From contig CAVSIP010000001.1 in assembly GCA_963728075.1 (NCBI GenBank), positions 248,001 through 312,000 on the forward strand: a stretch of 64,000 bases of DNA. Reading direction: 5' to 3'. Below the pieces are notes generated by a model. It was not told the origin of the DNA, ran no database searches, and saw nothing but the letters and a program-made list of their open reading frames with translations. The stretch is from CAVSIP01 sp963728075 (lineage in GTDB: Bacteria; Actinomycetota; Actinomycetes; JAFAQI01; DASSKL01). Shown in pieces: positions 42,687 to 52,675 of this stretch; positions within the stretch are counted from its first letter, which is position 1; each line of letters opens with the position of its first letter. The translations under genes and the position numbers were made by a program.

Positions 42687-44534
42687 TCACCACACGTACA
42701 GGGAGACGGTGGTGCCCTTGCGCTGCATCGAGCCGCCATCGGGGTTCTGGGACCGCACGATGCCGGGCCCTGGAATCGAGTGCACGGACACCTTGAAGCC
42801 CGCGTGCTCGAGCACCTTCTTCGCCTGGTCCACCTGCATGCCGGTGACGTCCGGCACCTGGTACAGGTGCGGTCCCTTGGAGACGGTGAGCGTCACGGCG
42901 GAGCCCTTGGGCAGTTCCCCGTCAGCCGGGTCCTGCGCCATGACCTCGCCCTTCTTCACCTTGTCGCTGTAGGTCTCGACGATCGACCAGGTCAGCCCGG
43001 CCTGGGTGAGCGCCTGCTTGGCGTCGTCGAGCTTCTTGCCGACGACGTTCGGCACGGGCACCGGCGGCGGGCCCTTGCTCGGGAACAGGTGCACGTCGGT
43101 GTCGTGCCGGACGCTCGTACCGGGTGGCGGGTCGGTGCTGATGATGTGCCCGGCCGGCACGCTCTCGTCGTACACCGCGGGGTCGACGACCGGGTGCAGG
43201 TGGGCCTTCTCGATCTCGGCCTTCGCCGGCGCGACCTGCGCGTTGACCACGTTGGGCACGTCGTGCATCTCCGGGCCCTTCGAGGGCACCAGCGTGAGCG
43301 TCCCGCCGCGCTCCAGCCGCTTGCCCGGGCCGGGCTGCTGGACCGCGACGCTGCCCGCCGGCACCGTGTCGTCGAAGCGTCCGGTGGCGACCTTGACCTG
43401 GAAGCCGTCGTGGGTGGCCGCGCTGCGCGCGGCGGCCAGCCGCATGCCCACGAGCTTCGGCGCGTCGGTGTAGCGGCCGGCGGCGAGCCACCATCCGCCG
43501 ACTGCGGCGAGCAGGGTCACGAGTGCCAGCCCGGCGGCGACCCACGGCCAGCGCCGCCGGCCGGAGCGCTTCGTGCGCTGTGCCGGCGGTGGGGGCGGCG
43601 TGCGGACCACCGTCGTGTCGCTGGGCCGGACGACGACCTGGGTCTCGCTGTGCGGATCGGTCGACACGGGCACCGGCACCGGACCGCCGACCAGGTCGCG
43701 GACGCGGCGCACGTCGGGCAGCAGCGCGGCGGCGTCGGCCGGGCGGTCCGCGGGATCCGAGGCGGTCGCGGAGCGGACGAGCGCGTCGACCTCGGGCGGG
43801 ACGGACGGGGCCCGCTCGGAGGGCGCGGGGACGTCTTCGTGGACGTGCCGGTACGCGACCGCCAGCGGTGTCTCACCGGTGAACGGAGGCTCACCGGTGA
43901 CCAGCTCGTAGAGCATCACGCCGGCCGCGTAGACGTCCGCCCGGGCGTCCGCGACGCCGCGGGTCACCAGCTCGGGGGCGAGGTAGGCGACGGTGCCGAT
44001 GAGAACCGTCTGGCTGGCGGTGAGCGTGCTGGCGCTGACCGCGCGGGCGAGGCCGAAGTCGGCGACCTTGACCCGGCCGTCGTCGGCGATGAGCACGTTC
44101 TCGGGCTTGACGTCCCGGTGCACCAGCCCGGCGCGGTGGGCGGCGGACAGCGCCTCGAGCACCGGCTCGAGCAGGGTGAGCGCCTGGCCGGGGGACAGCC
44201 GCCGGTTCTCGCGCAGGACGTCGCGCAACGTGCGCCCCGCGACGTACTCCATGACGAGGTAGACGGTCTCGCCGTCGGCGCCCTGGTCGAACACCGCGAC
44301 CGCGTTCGGGTGCGACAGCGCGGCCGCAGCCTTGGCCTCGCGGATGAAGCGCGCGACGAACTCCTCGTCGTCGGCGAGCGCCGGGTGCATGACCTTGACC
44401 GCGACGGTGCGGTCGAGGCGGGTGTCGGTGGCGAGGTAGACGCTCGCCATGCCGCCCCGGGCCAGGCGGGTGCCGACGGCATAGCGACCGTCGAGCACGC
44501 GGCCCACCAGGGGGTCGGTCAGGGTCGTGTCCAT
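42687..44534 (-). CDS. PknB-type Ser/Thr protein kinase with four PASTA domains
   Basis: A 615-residue receptor kinase. The kinase domain (about 10-275) has LARGGMASVYLA, AVKVMHP (Lys), HRDVKPEN (catalytic Asp about 139), ADFGLA and GTVAYLAPE. A transmembrane helix near 328-350 is followed by four PASTA repeats (about 352-615) that bind peptidoglycan fragments or lipid II. TACACT at 44547-44542 ends seven bases before ATG 44534, so the gene has its own leaderless promoter. The same frame stays open upstream into the transglycosylase. It sits where pknL lies in mycobacteria. Confidence 0.92.
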   Translation of the reverse strand: MDTTLTDPLVGRVLDGRYAVGTRLARGGMASVYLATDTRLDRTVAVKVMHPALADDEEFVARFIREAKAAAALSHPNAVAVFDQGADGETVYLVMEYVAGRTLRDVLRENRRLSPGQALTLLEPVLEALSAAHRAGLVHRDVKPENVLIADDGRVKVADFGLARAVSASTLTASQTVLIGTVAYLAPELVTRGVADARADVYAAGVMLYELVTGEPPFTGETPLAVAYRHVHEDVPAPSERAPSVPPEVDALVRSATASDPADRPADAAALLPDVRRVRDLVGGPVPVPVSTDPHSETQVVVRPSDTTVVRTPPPPPAQRTKRSGRRRWPWVAAGLALVTLLAAVGGWWLAAGRYTDAPKLVGMRLAAARSAATHDGFQVKVATGRFDDTVPAGSVAVQQPGPGKRLERGGTLTLVPSKGPEMHDVPNVVNAQVAPAKAEIEKAHLHPVVDPAVYDESVPAGHIISTDPPPGTSVRHDTDVHLFPSKGPPPVPVPNVVGKKLDDAKQALTQAGLTWSIVETYSDKVKKGEVMAQDPADGELPKGSAVTLTVSKGPHLYQVPDVTGMQVDQAKKVLEHAGFKVSVHSIPGPGIVRSQNPDGGSMQRKGTTVSLYVW

Positions 44535-45470
44535 CACGGGCAGTGTAGGTCGAGGAGCGTGCCGATCCGGGCATCTCGCCCGGCGGGGGTCCTCGTAGCC
44601 GCGGGCGGTGAACCCGGATCGCAGCGCCAGCACGTTCGCGACGTACGAGCGGGTCTCGCCGTACATCCCGCGCGAGCGCACCGACGCGAGGCCCTGGTAG
44701 TAGGCGGCCACCGCGGTCCTGGCGTCTGTCACCCGCAGCAGCGACTCGAGCAGGGCCACGCCGGCGAGGGCGTTGTCCGCCGGGTCGCGCAGGTCGAGCG
44801 TGCGGCCGACGAGGTAGCGCGAGACGTACCGGCCGGTGGCCGGCATCACCTGCATGGCACCGATCGCTCCGGACGCCGAGACCATCGTCGGGTTGAACCC
44901 GGACTCCTGGTAGGAGACCGCCAGTGCGAGTGCGGCGTCGACACCGTGGGCGCGGGCGGTCCGGGCGATGAGGTCGCGGACGGCGACCCGCTGGGCATGG
45001 CTCACCGGGTGACCGGCCGCCGGCCGGGGTGTCGAGCGGGTGGTCGGGGCTGCGTGCGCCGCGGAGGGGATGAGCAGCGTCGTACCGCGCTGGATCACCA
45101 GGGACGCGGGCAGGTGGTTCACGGCCGCGATGCGGCGCCAGTCCGCGTGGTAGCGCGCGGCGAGGCCGTACAGCGTGTCGCCCAGGACGACGCGATGCCG
45201 GACGTACGCCGTGGGGGCGGTGGCCGCCGGCGCCGCCTTGCCGACCTTCAGCTGCTGGCCGGCGAAGATCAGGTCACCGTTGCCGGGCAGACCGTTGAGC
45301 GCGACCAGCGCGCGCACGCTCGTCCCGGTGCGCGCGGCGATGGCGGACAGCGTGTCGCCGGGGCGTACGCGGACCAGCACCCAGCCGGGTGCGGCCGCGG
45401 TCGCGACCGCCGCGAGGGTGACGGCGACAGCGAGCGCGCGGATGGCCGACCTCGGGGCCTGCCGGTGCAT
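44535..45470 (-). CDS. LysM lytic transglycosylase (SLT domain), no own stop codon
   Basis: About 311 residues: signal peptide (1-28), LysM (about 33-77, VRPGDTLSAIAARTGTSV), second LysM (about 92-136, VVLGDTLYGLAARYHADW), a Pro/Thr linker and a goose-type/SLT domain (about 160-285) with catalytic Glu in VSYQESGFNP and SGAIGAMQVMPAT. The frame has no stop before the kinase ATG and is continuous with it. A real fusion would place a cytoplasmic kinase behind a signal peptide with no membrane segment between. I therefore treat these as two genes whose intervening stop is missing or shifted (C-run near 44583). Confidence 0.8.
44542..44547 (-). promoter_or_regulatory. -10 box for leaderless kinase mRNA
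   Basis: TACACT on the minus strand, seven bases before ATG 44534, inside the 3' end of the transglycosylase frame. Supports independent initiation of the kinase. Confidence 0.5.
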
Positions 45471-45601
45471 GCGCCGCCCCCCTCTCGATCCGTCTCCAGG
45501 GCTCGATCCGACTCCCGGGCGCAGAAGGCTACTCCGCGTGTGACAGATGTGACAAGTGTGGCTTCTGTGACCTGCAGAGGGAGGTCTGCGAGGATCCGGC
45601 C

Positions 45602-46600
45602 ATGTCGGATCGACCGTGGGTGCTCCTCGGCCTGCCGCCGCTGCCCCCGAAGGGGCTGCGCGCCTACCTCGGGGAGCTGCCGGTGGACCTCGTGGTGCCC
45701 GAGCGGCGGGATCCGGCCGCCGTACGCGCGGCCCTCGGCGACGTCGACCTCGTCCTCGCCGACTGGAGCGGCGAGCTGGGGCTGGACGCGGCGGCGTTCG
45801 CTGCCGCGCCGTACCTCGCGTTCGTCCAGCAGCCCAACGTCGGTGTCGAGCGCATCGACCTGGCCGCTGCGGGGGAGCGTGGCGTCCCGGTCGCGAACAC
45901 GGCCGGCGCGAACGCCGTCAGCGTGGCCGAGTGGTGCCTCGGCGCGACGCTGTCGCTGTTGCGGATGCTGCCGTGGGCGGACGCCGAGGTGCGCGCCGGC
46001 CGCTGGCCGCAGCTGGACATGGTGCGGCGGGGCAGCGCCCAGCTCGCCGGCCGGCGGGTGGGCATCGTCGGGTTCGGGCCGATCGGGAGGGAGTGTGCGC
46101 GCCGGTTCGGGGCGCTCGGCACGCAGGTCTCCTACTGGTCCCGGCGGCGGCGGCCCGCGGAGGAGGAGCACGGGGCGACCTACCGGGAGCTCGACGACCT
46201 GGTGGCGAGCAGCGACGTCCTCGTGGTCGTGGTCGCGCTGGGTGAGCAGACCCGCGGCCTGCTGTCGGGGCGGCGCCTCGCCCTGATGCCCGAGGGTGCC
46301 TGTGTCGTCGACGCGGCGCGCGGGGGCATCGTGGACGAGGCGGCCGTCGCGGCCGCCGTCGGCGGGGGCCGGCTGCGCGGGGCCGCGTTCGACGTGTTCG
46401 CCGACGAGCCGCTGCCCGCCGGCTCGCCGCTGCGGGGGCTCGAGCGCGTGCTCCTCTCGCCGCACGCGGCGGCGACGACGAGCGAGGCCATCGCGAACGT
46501 CGTCGCGATGACCCGCGCGAACCTGCAGCGCGCCCTCGCCGGCGAGCCCGTACAGGCGGTCTGCAACGGCGCCGACCCGGTGGTCCGCCGCCGCCGCTGA
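45602..46600 (+). CDS. D-isomer-specific 2-hydroxyacid dehydrogenase
   Basis: A 332-residue NAD(P)-dependent dehydrogenase. The Rossmann motif GIVGFGPIGRECARRFGALG lies near residue 153. Catalytic residues are in the R/E/H set: NTAGANAVSVAEW, DAARGGIVDEAAV (Arg and nearby Asp/Glu) and LSPHAAATTSEA (His). The family is broad (phosphoglycerate, lactate, glyoxylate/hydroxypyruvate reductases), and no C-terminal ACT domain is present, so it is not a classical SerA. It is transcribed divergently from the transglycosylase gene. Confidence 0.88.
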   Translation: MSDRPWVLLGLPPLPPKGLRAYLGELPVDLVVPERRDPAAVRAALGDVDLVLADWSGELGLDAAAFAAAPYLAFVQQPNVGVERIDLAAAGERGVPVANTAGANAVSVAEWCLGATLSLLRMLPWADAEVRAGRWPQLDMVRRGSAQLAGRRVGIVGFGPIGRECARRFGALGTQVSYWSRRRRPAEEEHGATYRELDDLVASSDVLVVVVALGEQTRGLLSGRRLALMPEGACVVDAARGGIVDEAAVAAAVGGGRLRGAAFDVFADEPLPAGSPLRGLERVLLSPHAAATTSEAIANVVAMTRANLQRALAGEPVQAVCNGADPVVRRRR

Positions 46601-46615
46601 CGGGCGCGGGCTGCC

Positions 46616-46632
46616 GCAGTTGATCTGTCTCA
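46616..46632 (+). repeat. family A half element
   Basis: GCAGTTGATCTGTCTCA matches one arm of the family A palindrome, in the 94-base gap between convergent genes ending at 46600 and 46695. The second arm is absent. Confidence 0.4.
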
Positions 46633-46694
46633 GCGCGACGGGGGTCCGTCCGGGTACGCGGCCCGTCGGGCACCTTCGTACGCCGGTTGACGGA

Positions 46695-47543
46695 TCAACG
46701 TGCCGCCGAGAGGGTCACCTCGACGCGGTCGTCGACGATGCGGGTGCGGAACGCCGGCTGGGGGGCGGTGGCGGGGCCGTGCACCGGGCGCCCGTCGTCG
46801 AGGGCGAACGTGCTGCCGTGCCACGGGCAGACCACGCAGTCGCCGTCCAGCTCGCCCTCCGACAGCGGGCCGGACAGGTGCGAGCACCGGTCCGCGAGGG
46901 CGTGCACCGTGCGCCCGCGCCGCAGCAGGACGACGTCGACGCTGCCGACCGTACGGCGGGTGAGTCGACCCTCCGGCAGGTCGTCCAGCGGCCCGGCGTC
47001 CAGCCAGCCGTCCGGTACGAGGTCCGGCACCTCGGCGGTGTGGTTGACGCCGGCGGCCTGGCGGTACGACAGGTGCCCACCGAGCTGGCCGCTCGCCGTC
47101 AGCGCGGCCAGCCCGGCGGTGCTGAGCAGCCGACCGCGCCAGTGGCGGCCGCGCATCCGGGCCAGCAGCGACCCGGCGTAGAGCAGCAGCGCCACCCCGT
47201 TGCCGGCCGCGTGCGCGACCCCGACCCGTTTCTGGCGGGGGTGCAGCATGGCGAAGTCCGCGAGCCCGGACAGCGCGGTCGGTGCGGACGACGCCAGCCC
47301 GGTCGCGATGAGCGCCGTCGCGCCCCGCCGGTTGCCGGGCAGCAGGTCGAGCACCGAGGCCGACAGCCACGTACCGACCGTGACGTCGGTCAGCGTCGGG
47401 TGCAGCGGTGTGCCCTTCCAGACCCCGTGGAGCAGGTCCCGCGTCTCCTGCGGCAGCTGTGCCGCCGCCGCGGACAGGGCGCCCGCCGCCTGGTCGAGGG
47501 AGGCGTTGCCCTCCAGCTGGGTGGCCGGGTCGAAAGGCTTCAT
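46695..47543 (-). CDS. DUF2231-like membrane domain fused to Rieske [2Fe-2S] domain
   Basis: A 282-residue protein. The first 165 residues contain WKGTPLHPTLTDVTVGTW, typical of DUF2231 membrane proteins, with three to four hydrophobic helices. The C-terminal part (about 175-282) is a Rieske ferredoxin with CSHLSGPLSEG and CPWHGSTF (C-x-H...C-x2-H). It probably passes electrons at the membrane; the partner is unknown. It stands alone between convergent and divergent neighbours. Confidence 0.85.
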   Translation of the reverse strand: MKPFDPATQLEGNASLDQAAGALSAAAAQLPQETRDLLHGVWKGTPLHPTLTDVTVGTWLSASVLDLLPGNRRGATALIATGLASSAPTALSGLADFAMLHPRQKRVGVAHAAGNGVALLLYAGSLLARMRGRHWRGRLLSTAGLAALTASGQLGGHLSYRQAAGVNHTAEVPDLVPDGWLDAGPLDDLPEGRLTRRTVGSVDVVLLRRGRTVHALADRCSHLSGPLSEGELDGDCVVCPWHGSTFALDDGRPVHGPATAPQPAFRTRIVDDRVEVTLSAAR

Positions 47544-47601
47544 GCCCGACGGGGTAGCCCGGCGGCTGCCCGGCCAAACCGGACCGGCGCCGCCGGGCCG
47601 G

Positions 47602-48384
47602 TCAGCCGAGGTCGGCGAGCCCCCCGCTGGGGGAGGACGCCTCCGCGTGCCAGCGCCGGGGGATCCGCCCGGCGCGGCGGGCGAGCCGCCCCGCCTCGAC
47701 GCCCTTCGCGATCGCCTCCGCCATCCGCGCCGGCTCCTGCGCCCGCGTGACGGCGGACGCCGCGAGCACCGCGTCGCAGCCCAGCTCCATCGCCAGCGCG
47801 GCGTCCGAGGCCGTGCCGATCCCTGCGTCGAGGACCACGGGTACGGACGCCGCCTCCACGATCATCGCGATGTTGTGCGGGTTGCGGATCCCGAGGCCCG
47901 ACCCGATCGGTGAGCCGAGCGGCATGACCGCCGCGCACCCGACCTGCTCCAGCCGCCGGGCGAGCACGGGGTCGTCGTTGGTGTACGGCAGCACCACGAA
48001 GCCGTCGTCGACGAGCCGCTCGGCCGCGTCGAGCAGCTCGACCGGGTCCGGCAGCAGGTTCCGCTCGTCCGCGACGACCTCGACCTTGACCCAGTTCGTG
48101 CCGAGCGCCTCGCGGGCGAGCCGGGCCGTCATGAGCGCCTCGCCCGCCGTCCGGCAGCCGGCCGTGTTCGGCAGCACCCGGATGCCCAGCCGGGACAGCA
48201 CGTCGAGCACCGATCCCCGCGCGGCGGGATCCACCCGGCGCATGGCCACCGTGGTCAGCTCGGTGCCCGAGGCGCGTAACGCCGCCTCGAGGGCCTCCAT
48301 GCTGCTGGTGCCGCCGGTGCCCATGATGAGCCGTGAGGAGAAGGTCTCCCCGGCGATGACGAGGGGGTCGTCCACAGCGGTCAT
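47602..48384 (-). CDS. thiG: thiazole synthase
   Basis: A 260-residue TIM-barrel enzyme that builds the thiazole phosphate moiety of thiamine from deoxyxylulose phosphate, dehydroglycine and ThiS thiocarboxylate. The start GETFSSRLIMGTGGTSSMEALEAAL is the family mark. LPNTAGCRTAGEAL, NWVKVEVVADERNLLPDP (catalytic Lys), LPYTNDDPVLARRL and PIGSGLGIRNP follow. ATG 48384 overlaps the thiS stop (ATGA). Last gene of the thiOSG operon. Confidence 0.95.
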   Translation of the reverse strand: MTAVDDPLVIAGETFSSRLIMGTGGTSSMEALEAALRASGTELTTVAMRRVDPAARGSVLDVLSRLGIRVLPNTAGCRTAGEALMTARLAREALGTNWVKVEVVADERNLLPDPVELLDAAERLVDDGFVVLPYTNDDPVLARRLEQVGCAAVMPLGSPIGSGLGIRNPHNIAMIVEAASVPVVLDAGIGTASDAALAMELGCDAVLAASAVTRAQEPARMAEAIAKGVEAGRLARRAGRIPRRWHAEASSPSGGLADLG

Positions 48385-48581
48385 CCTCCCTGCACGGCGG
48401 TCAGCACCTCGACCCGGTCGCCTTCGCCGAGCGGGTGCGCCGGCCAGGCGCTGCGGGGCACCACGTCACCGTTGACGGCGACGGCGGTGCCCTCGCTGCG
48501 GGCGCCGAGCCGGGTCACCACGTCCGCGACGTTCGTGCCGTCGGGCAGCAGCTGCGCCTCGCCGTTGACGACGACCCTCAC
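48381..48581 (-). CDS. thiS: thiamine sulfur carrier protein
   Basis: A 66-residue beta-grasp protein ending in Gly-Gly, the site of adenylation and thiocarboxylation. RVVVNGEAQLLPDG and GTAVAVNGDVVPRSAWPAHPLGEGDRVEVLTAVQGG are typical. The GTG at 48581 overlaps the thiO stop (GTGA), and its own stop overlaps thiG. Confidence 0.93.
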   Translation of the reverse strand: MRVVVNGEAQLLPDGTNVADVVTRLGARSEGTAVAVNGDVVPRSAWPAHPLGEGDRVEVLTAVQGG

Positions 48582-49741
48582 CGCAGCGCCTCCGCCGTTG
48601 CCCCGGAGAACCGCTGGGGGGAGAACGGGGCCATCTCCGTGGGCAGCTCGCCGTCGACCACCGCGGCGGCAACGGCGTCCGCGGTGACGGGGGTGAGCAG
48701 CACGCCGTTGCGGTAGTGGCCGGTGGCGAGGACCAGCCCCGGCAGTGCACTCGGCCCGACCAGGGGAGCGTTGTCCGGCGACCCGGGACGCAGCCCCGCG
48801 CTCGCCTCGACCAGCTCCAGCTCGGTCACGCCGGGCACCACCTCGTGCGCGTCCCGCAGCAGCTCGTACACCGCGCCGGCCCGCACCGTGGTGTCGAACC
48901 CCATCTCCTCGGCGGTGGCTCCGACCACGACCTCGCCGTCGGCGCGGGGCACCAGGTAGACCATCGACCCGGCGACGACCGCCCGCACCGTCCGGTCGAG
49001 CAGCGGCGCCGCGGGGGGGCAGCGCAGGCGGAGGATCTGTCCCTTCACCGGCCGGACGGGCGGCACCACGTCGGCCGGCAGCCCGGCGAGCTGCCCGGAC
49101 CACGGGCCGGCAGCCAGCACCACACGGTCGGCGGCGAGGACCGTACCGTCCGCCAGCCGTACGCCGGTCGCGGCGTCGTCGTCGACCACGAGCTCCGCGG
49201 CGCGCTGGCGGACCAGCCGCACGCCCTGCGCCGCGGTCGCGGTCGTCAGCACGTCGGCCAGCCGCCGGTTGTCGACCTGGTGGTCGCCGTGCACGTACAG
49301 CCCGCCGCGCACCTCGGGGGCCAGCATCGGCTCCATCGCCCGGCACTCCCGGCCGGACAGCAGCTGCACCTCCAGCCCGAGCCGCTGCTGGTAGGCGTGC
49401 AGGTCGGCGAGGACGGCGCGGTCGCCGGTGTCGAGGGCGACGGCGAGCGTCCCGCACTCGCGGTAGCCGGCCGAACCGCCGGTGGCGTCCTCGAGCTCGC
49501 CGACGAAGGCCGGGTAGCGACGGGCGGACTCGAGGTTGAGCGCCAGCAGCGGCTCCTCGCCGTAGTGCACCTCGGTCACCGGCGCGAGCATCCCGGCGGC
49601 GGCGCGCGAGGCGGCCGTCGCGGGTGCCGGGTCGATGACCGTGACGTGCGCCCCGCGCTGCGCGAGCCGCCAGGCGGCGGCCAGACCGATCAGGCCGCCC
49701 CCGACGACGACGACACGCGGGCCGTCGTGGGGTGCGCCCAT
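48578..49741 (-). CDS. thiO: glycine oxidase ThiO
   Basis: A 387-residue FAD enzyme that oxidises glycine to the imine for ThiG. VVVVGGGLIGLAAAWRLAQRGAHVTVID is the dinucleotide fold, AAAGMLAPV the flavin loop, and GLRPGSPDNAPLVGPS with TGHYRNGVLLTPVTA the conserved C-terminal region. ATG 49741 has AAGGGAG a few bases upstream, and that site lies inside the TPP riboswitch. First gene of the operon. Confidence 0.93.
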   Translation of the reverse strand: MGAPHDGPRVVVVGGGLIGLAAAWRLAQRGAHVTVIDPAPATAASRAAAGMLAPVTEVHYGEEPLLALNLESARRYPAFVGELEDATGGSAGYRECGTLAVALDTGDRAVLADLHAYQQRLGLEVQLLSGRECRAMEPMLAPEVRGGLYVHGDHQVDNRRLADVLTTATAAQGVRLVRQRAAELVVDDDAATGVRLADGTVLAADRVVLAAGPWSGQLAGLPADVVPPVRPVKGQILRLRCPPAAPLLDRTVRAVVAGSMVYLVPRADGEVVVGATAEEMGFDTTVRAGAVYELLRDAHEVVPGVTELELVEASAGLRPGSPDNAPLVGPSALPGLVLATGHYRNGVLLTPVTADAVAAAVVDGELPTEMAPFSPQRFSGATAEALR

Positions 49742-49744
49742 GAG

Positions 49745-49832
49745 GCTCCCTTCGCCGGCATGACCCGGATCAGGTTCGACGGTCGGCGGCCGTGCACCCG
49801 CCCTCTCAGCCCGCTGCTCCGGGCTCCCGTGC
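49745..49832 (-). promoter_or_regulatory. TPP riboswitch (THI element)
   Basis: On the minus strand the element contains the conserved CTGAGAGGG, then CCTGATCCGGGTCATGCCGG and CGAAGGGAG, which are the sensor cores for the pyrimidine and diphosphate parts of TPP. The closing helix includes the thiO ribosome binding site directly before ATG 49741, so TPP would block translation initiation. No separate terminator hairpin is visible. Confidence 0.92.
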
Positions 49833-49871
49833 CCGTTCAGGCTACCCCCGGCGCCCCGTAGGGTTCCGGCC

Positions 49872-51043
49872 GTGGAGCGGGTGATCGTGGTGGGTGGCGG
49901 GCTGGCGGGAGCCCGGACGGTGGAGGCGCTGCGCGCCCGCGGGTACGCGGGAGCGCTCACGCTCGTCGGCGCGGAGACGCACCGGGCGTACGACCGCCCG
50001 CCGCTGTCCAAGGAGCTGCTGGCCGGCAAGATCGACAGCAGCGCGCTCGACGTCCGGTGGGACGACCTCGACGTCGAGCTGCGCCTGGGGGAGCGGGCGA
50101 CCGCGCTGCGCGACGGCGTGCTCGAGACCGACCGGGGCGCCCTCGACTTCGACGGCCTGGTCGTCGCGACCGGTGCCGCGCCCGTGCCCATCCCGGGCGC
50201 GGACGGCGCGCACGTGCTGCGGACCGTGGACGACGCGCTGGCCCTGCGCGCCGAGCTCGCCGAGGGTCGACGGCTGGTGATCGTCGGTGCCGGGTGGATC
50301 GGTGCGGAGGTCACGACGGTCGCCCGCGACCGCGGCTGCGAGGTGACCGTGGTCGAGGCGCTGGAGGCCCCGCTCGCCCGGGCGCTGTCGCCGAGGTGGG
50401 GGCGGTGATGGCGCCCTGGTACGCGGCCGCCGGTGCGGACCTGCGGCTGGGCACCTCGGTGGTCGGCGTCGAACCGGGAGCCGTCGCGCTGTCCGACGGC
50501 ACGGAGATCGGTGCGGACGTCGTGCTGGTCGCGGTGGGGGTGCGCCCGAACGTCGCGTGGCTGGCGGGCTCGGACCTCGAGCTCGCGCCGGGGCTGGTCG
50601 TGGACGAGCACCTGCGCTCTGCCGACCCGCGGGTGTACGCCGCCGGGGACGCCGCCTCCTGGTGGTCGCGGCGGTTCGCGGCGCGGATGAACGTCGAGCA
50701 CTGGGACGACGCGCTGCAGGCGCCCGACGTCGTGGCCGCGAACCTGCTCGGCGGCGAGGAGGTCCACGACCCGGTTCCGTACTTCTGGTCCATCCAGTTC
50801 GGTCGGCGGGTGCAGTTCGTGGGCCACCCCGCGGGGGCCGACCGGCTCTGCTGGCGCGGTGACCCGGCCGACGACGTCTGGGGTGCCGGGTGGCTGGTGG
50901 GTGACCGGCTGGTCGCCATGCTGACGGTCAACCGGCCGCGCGACACGATCCAGGCACGCAAGCTCATCGAGGCCGGCACGCCGGTCGACGTGCAGCGGCT
51001 GGCCGATCGCGACGTCGCGATCCGGGACGCCGCCGCCGGCTGA
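49872..51043 (+). pseudogene. FAD-dependent ferredoxin/rubredoxin reductase, one frameshift
   Basis: A protein of about 390 residues split by one indel. The first frame has VIVVGGGLAGARTVEALRARGY (FAD), RAYDRPPLSKELLAG, VVATGAAPVP and VIVGAGWIGAEV (NAD(P)H), typical of BphA4-like ferredoxin reductases. The second frame has MAPWYAAAGADLRLG, VYAAGDAASW and the Reductase_C domain. One base is missing near 50388-50391 (restoring AEVGAVMAPW). TAGGGT ends seven bases before GTG 49872, so a leaderless start is likely. Sequencing error or recent pseudogene. Confidence 0.8.
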
Positions 51044-51076
51044 CGTCCCCCGCGGCACGTCACTACTGTGCTGGGG

Positions 51077-52675
51077 GTGATCTCGGTGGCGCTGTGGGCC
51101 GAAACGGCGGACCTCGCTCGTCCGCTGTCCGACTACCTGAGCGCTGCAGGGCTCGCGGTGCGCCGCTGGCCGGCGGACGCCGACGTGGTGCTGGCCTGCG
51201 GCCCGCTGGCGTCCGGGGCCGGCTCCGCGCTGCTGGACCGGGTGGGCGGTGTGCCGGTGCTGCTCGTCGGCACCGCCATCGACACGGCGCCGGACGTGCT
51301 GCGCGACGCGGCCGGCCTGCTCACCGGTGATCGCACCGCGGCGCACGAGATGCGCGTGCGCACGGGCGCGGACGGCAGCGAGATCACCCGCCGCGTCGAC
51401 GCGGACCTGCTCTGGCCCGACCGGCTGCTGCTCGTCGAGAAGGCGGCTGACGACGTGGAGGTGCTGCTCGCCGCCAACGCCGGGCTGACCGCACATCCGG
51501 TGCTGACCTGGCGCGCGGGCGGGGTCGGGGTCTGCACCGCCGGTACGACGGCGGCCACGCTCGCCGACCCCGCCTTCCACCGGGTGGTGCACCGCTGGGT
51601 CCGCCACGCGCTCGGTCTCGACGACGGGCCGCCGCTGCGGGTGGGACTGCTGGGCTACGGCGCGATCGGGCACGAGCACGCGACCGCGCTCGCGGCCGTC
51701 GAGGGGCTGCAGCTCGCAGCCGTCTGCGACCGCAACCCGGAGCGGGTCGCGGCCGCCCGTACGGTCGCGCCCGACGTCGTGGAGGTGCCCTCCGCGGAGG
51801 ACCTCGTCGTCCGCAGACGTCGACGTCGTGGTCGTGTCCACGCCCCCGGACAGCCACGCCACGTGGGTGCGGCGGGTGCTCGCGGCTGGCAAGCACTGCG
51901 TCGTCGAGAAGCCGCTCGCGCTCAGCGTCGCGGACGCCGACGCCATGATCACCGCCGCGGCGGACGCCGGCCGGCTGCTCGTGCCGTACCAGAACCGGCG
52001 CTGGGACGCCGACTACCTCGCGATCCGCCGGCTGCGTGCGCTCGGGCGCGGTGGGGCGGCTGTTCCACGTCGAGACGTTCGTCGGTGGCTACGGCCACCC
52101 GTGCAACTACTGGCACTCCGACGCCGACGTGTCCGGCGGGGCTGTCTTCGACTGGGGCTCGCACTACCTCGACTGGCTGCTCGACCTGCTGCCGGAGCGG
52201 TCGAGGAGGTGACCGGTACGGCGGACAAGCTGGTCTGGCACGACGTGACCAACGCCGACCACTCCCGGGTGGGGATCCGGTTCGCCGACGGCACGAACGC
52301 CGAGTTCGTCCACTCCGACCTCGCTGCCGCGCTCAAGCCGAAGTGGTACGCGTTGGGCACCGAGGGTGCGATCGTCGCGACCTGGCGGCAGGAGGCCGTC
52401 CACGGGCGGGACGCGGTGGGCAACCTCGTCGAGGACCGGCTCGCGCCGCCGGAGTCGCCGTCCGCGGTGTGGCTGCACGCTCCCGACGGCTCGGTCACCT
52501 CGGTCGCCGTGCCGCCCCCGCCGCGCCAGCCGTTCCACCGCGAGCTCGCCGACCGGCTGCTCACCGGCGCCCCGATGACCGTCACGGCCGAGCATGCCCG
52601 CCGTGCGGTCGCCGTCATGGCGGCCGCGACGCGGTCGAGCCTCGACGGTGGCCGCCCGGTCGCCCCGGCGGTCCG

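Noticed and set aside
49028..49045. GGATCTGTCCC at about 49033
   Set aside because: Inside thiO coding sequence with no palindrome or flank similarity.
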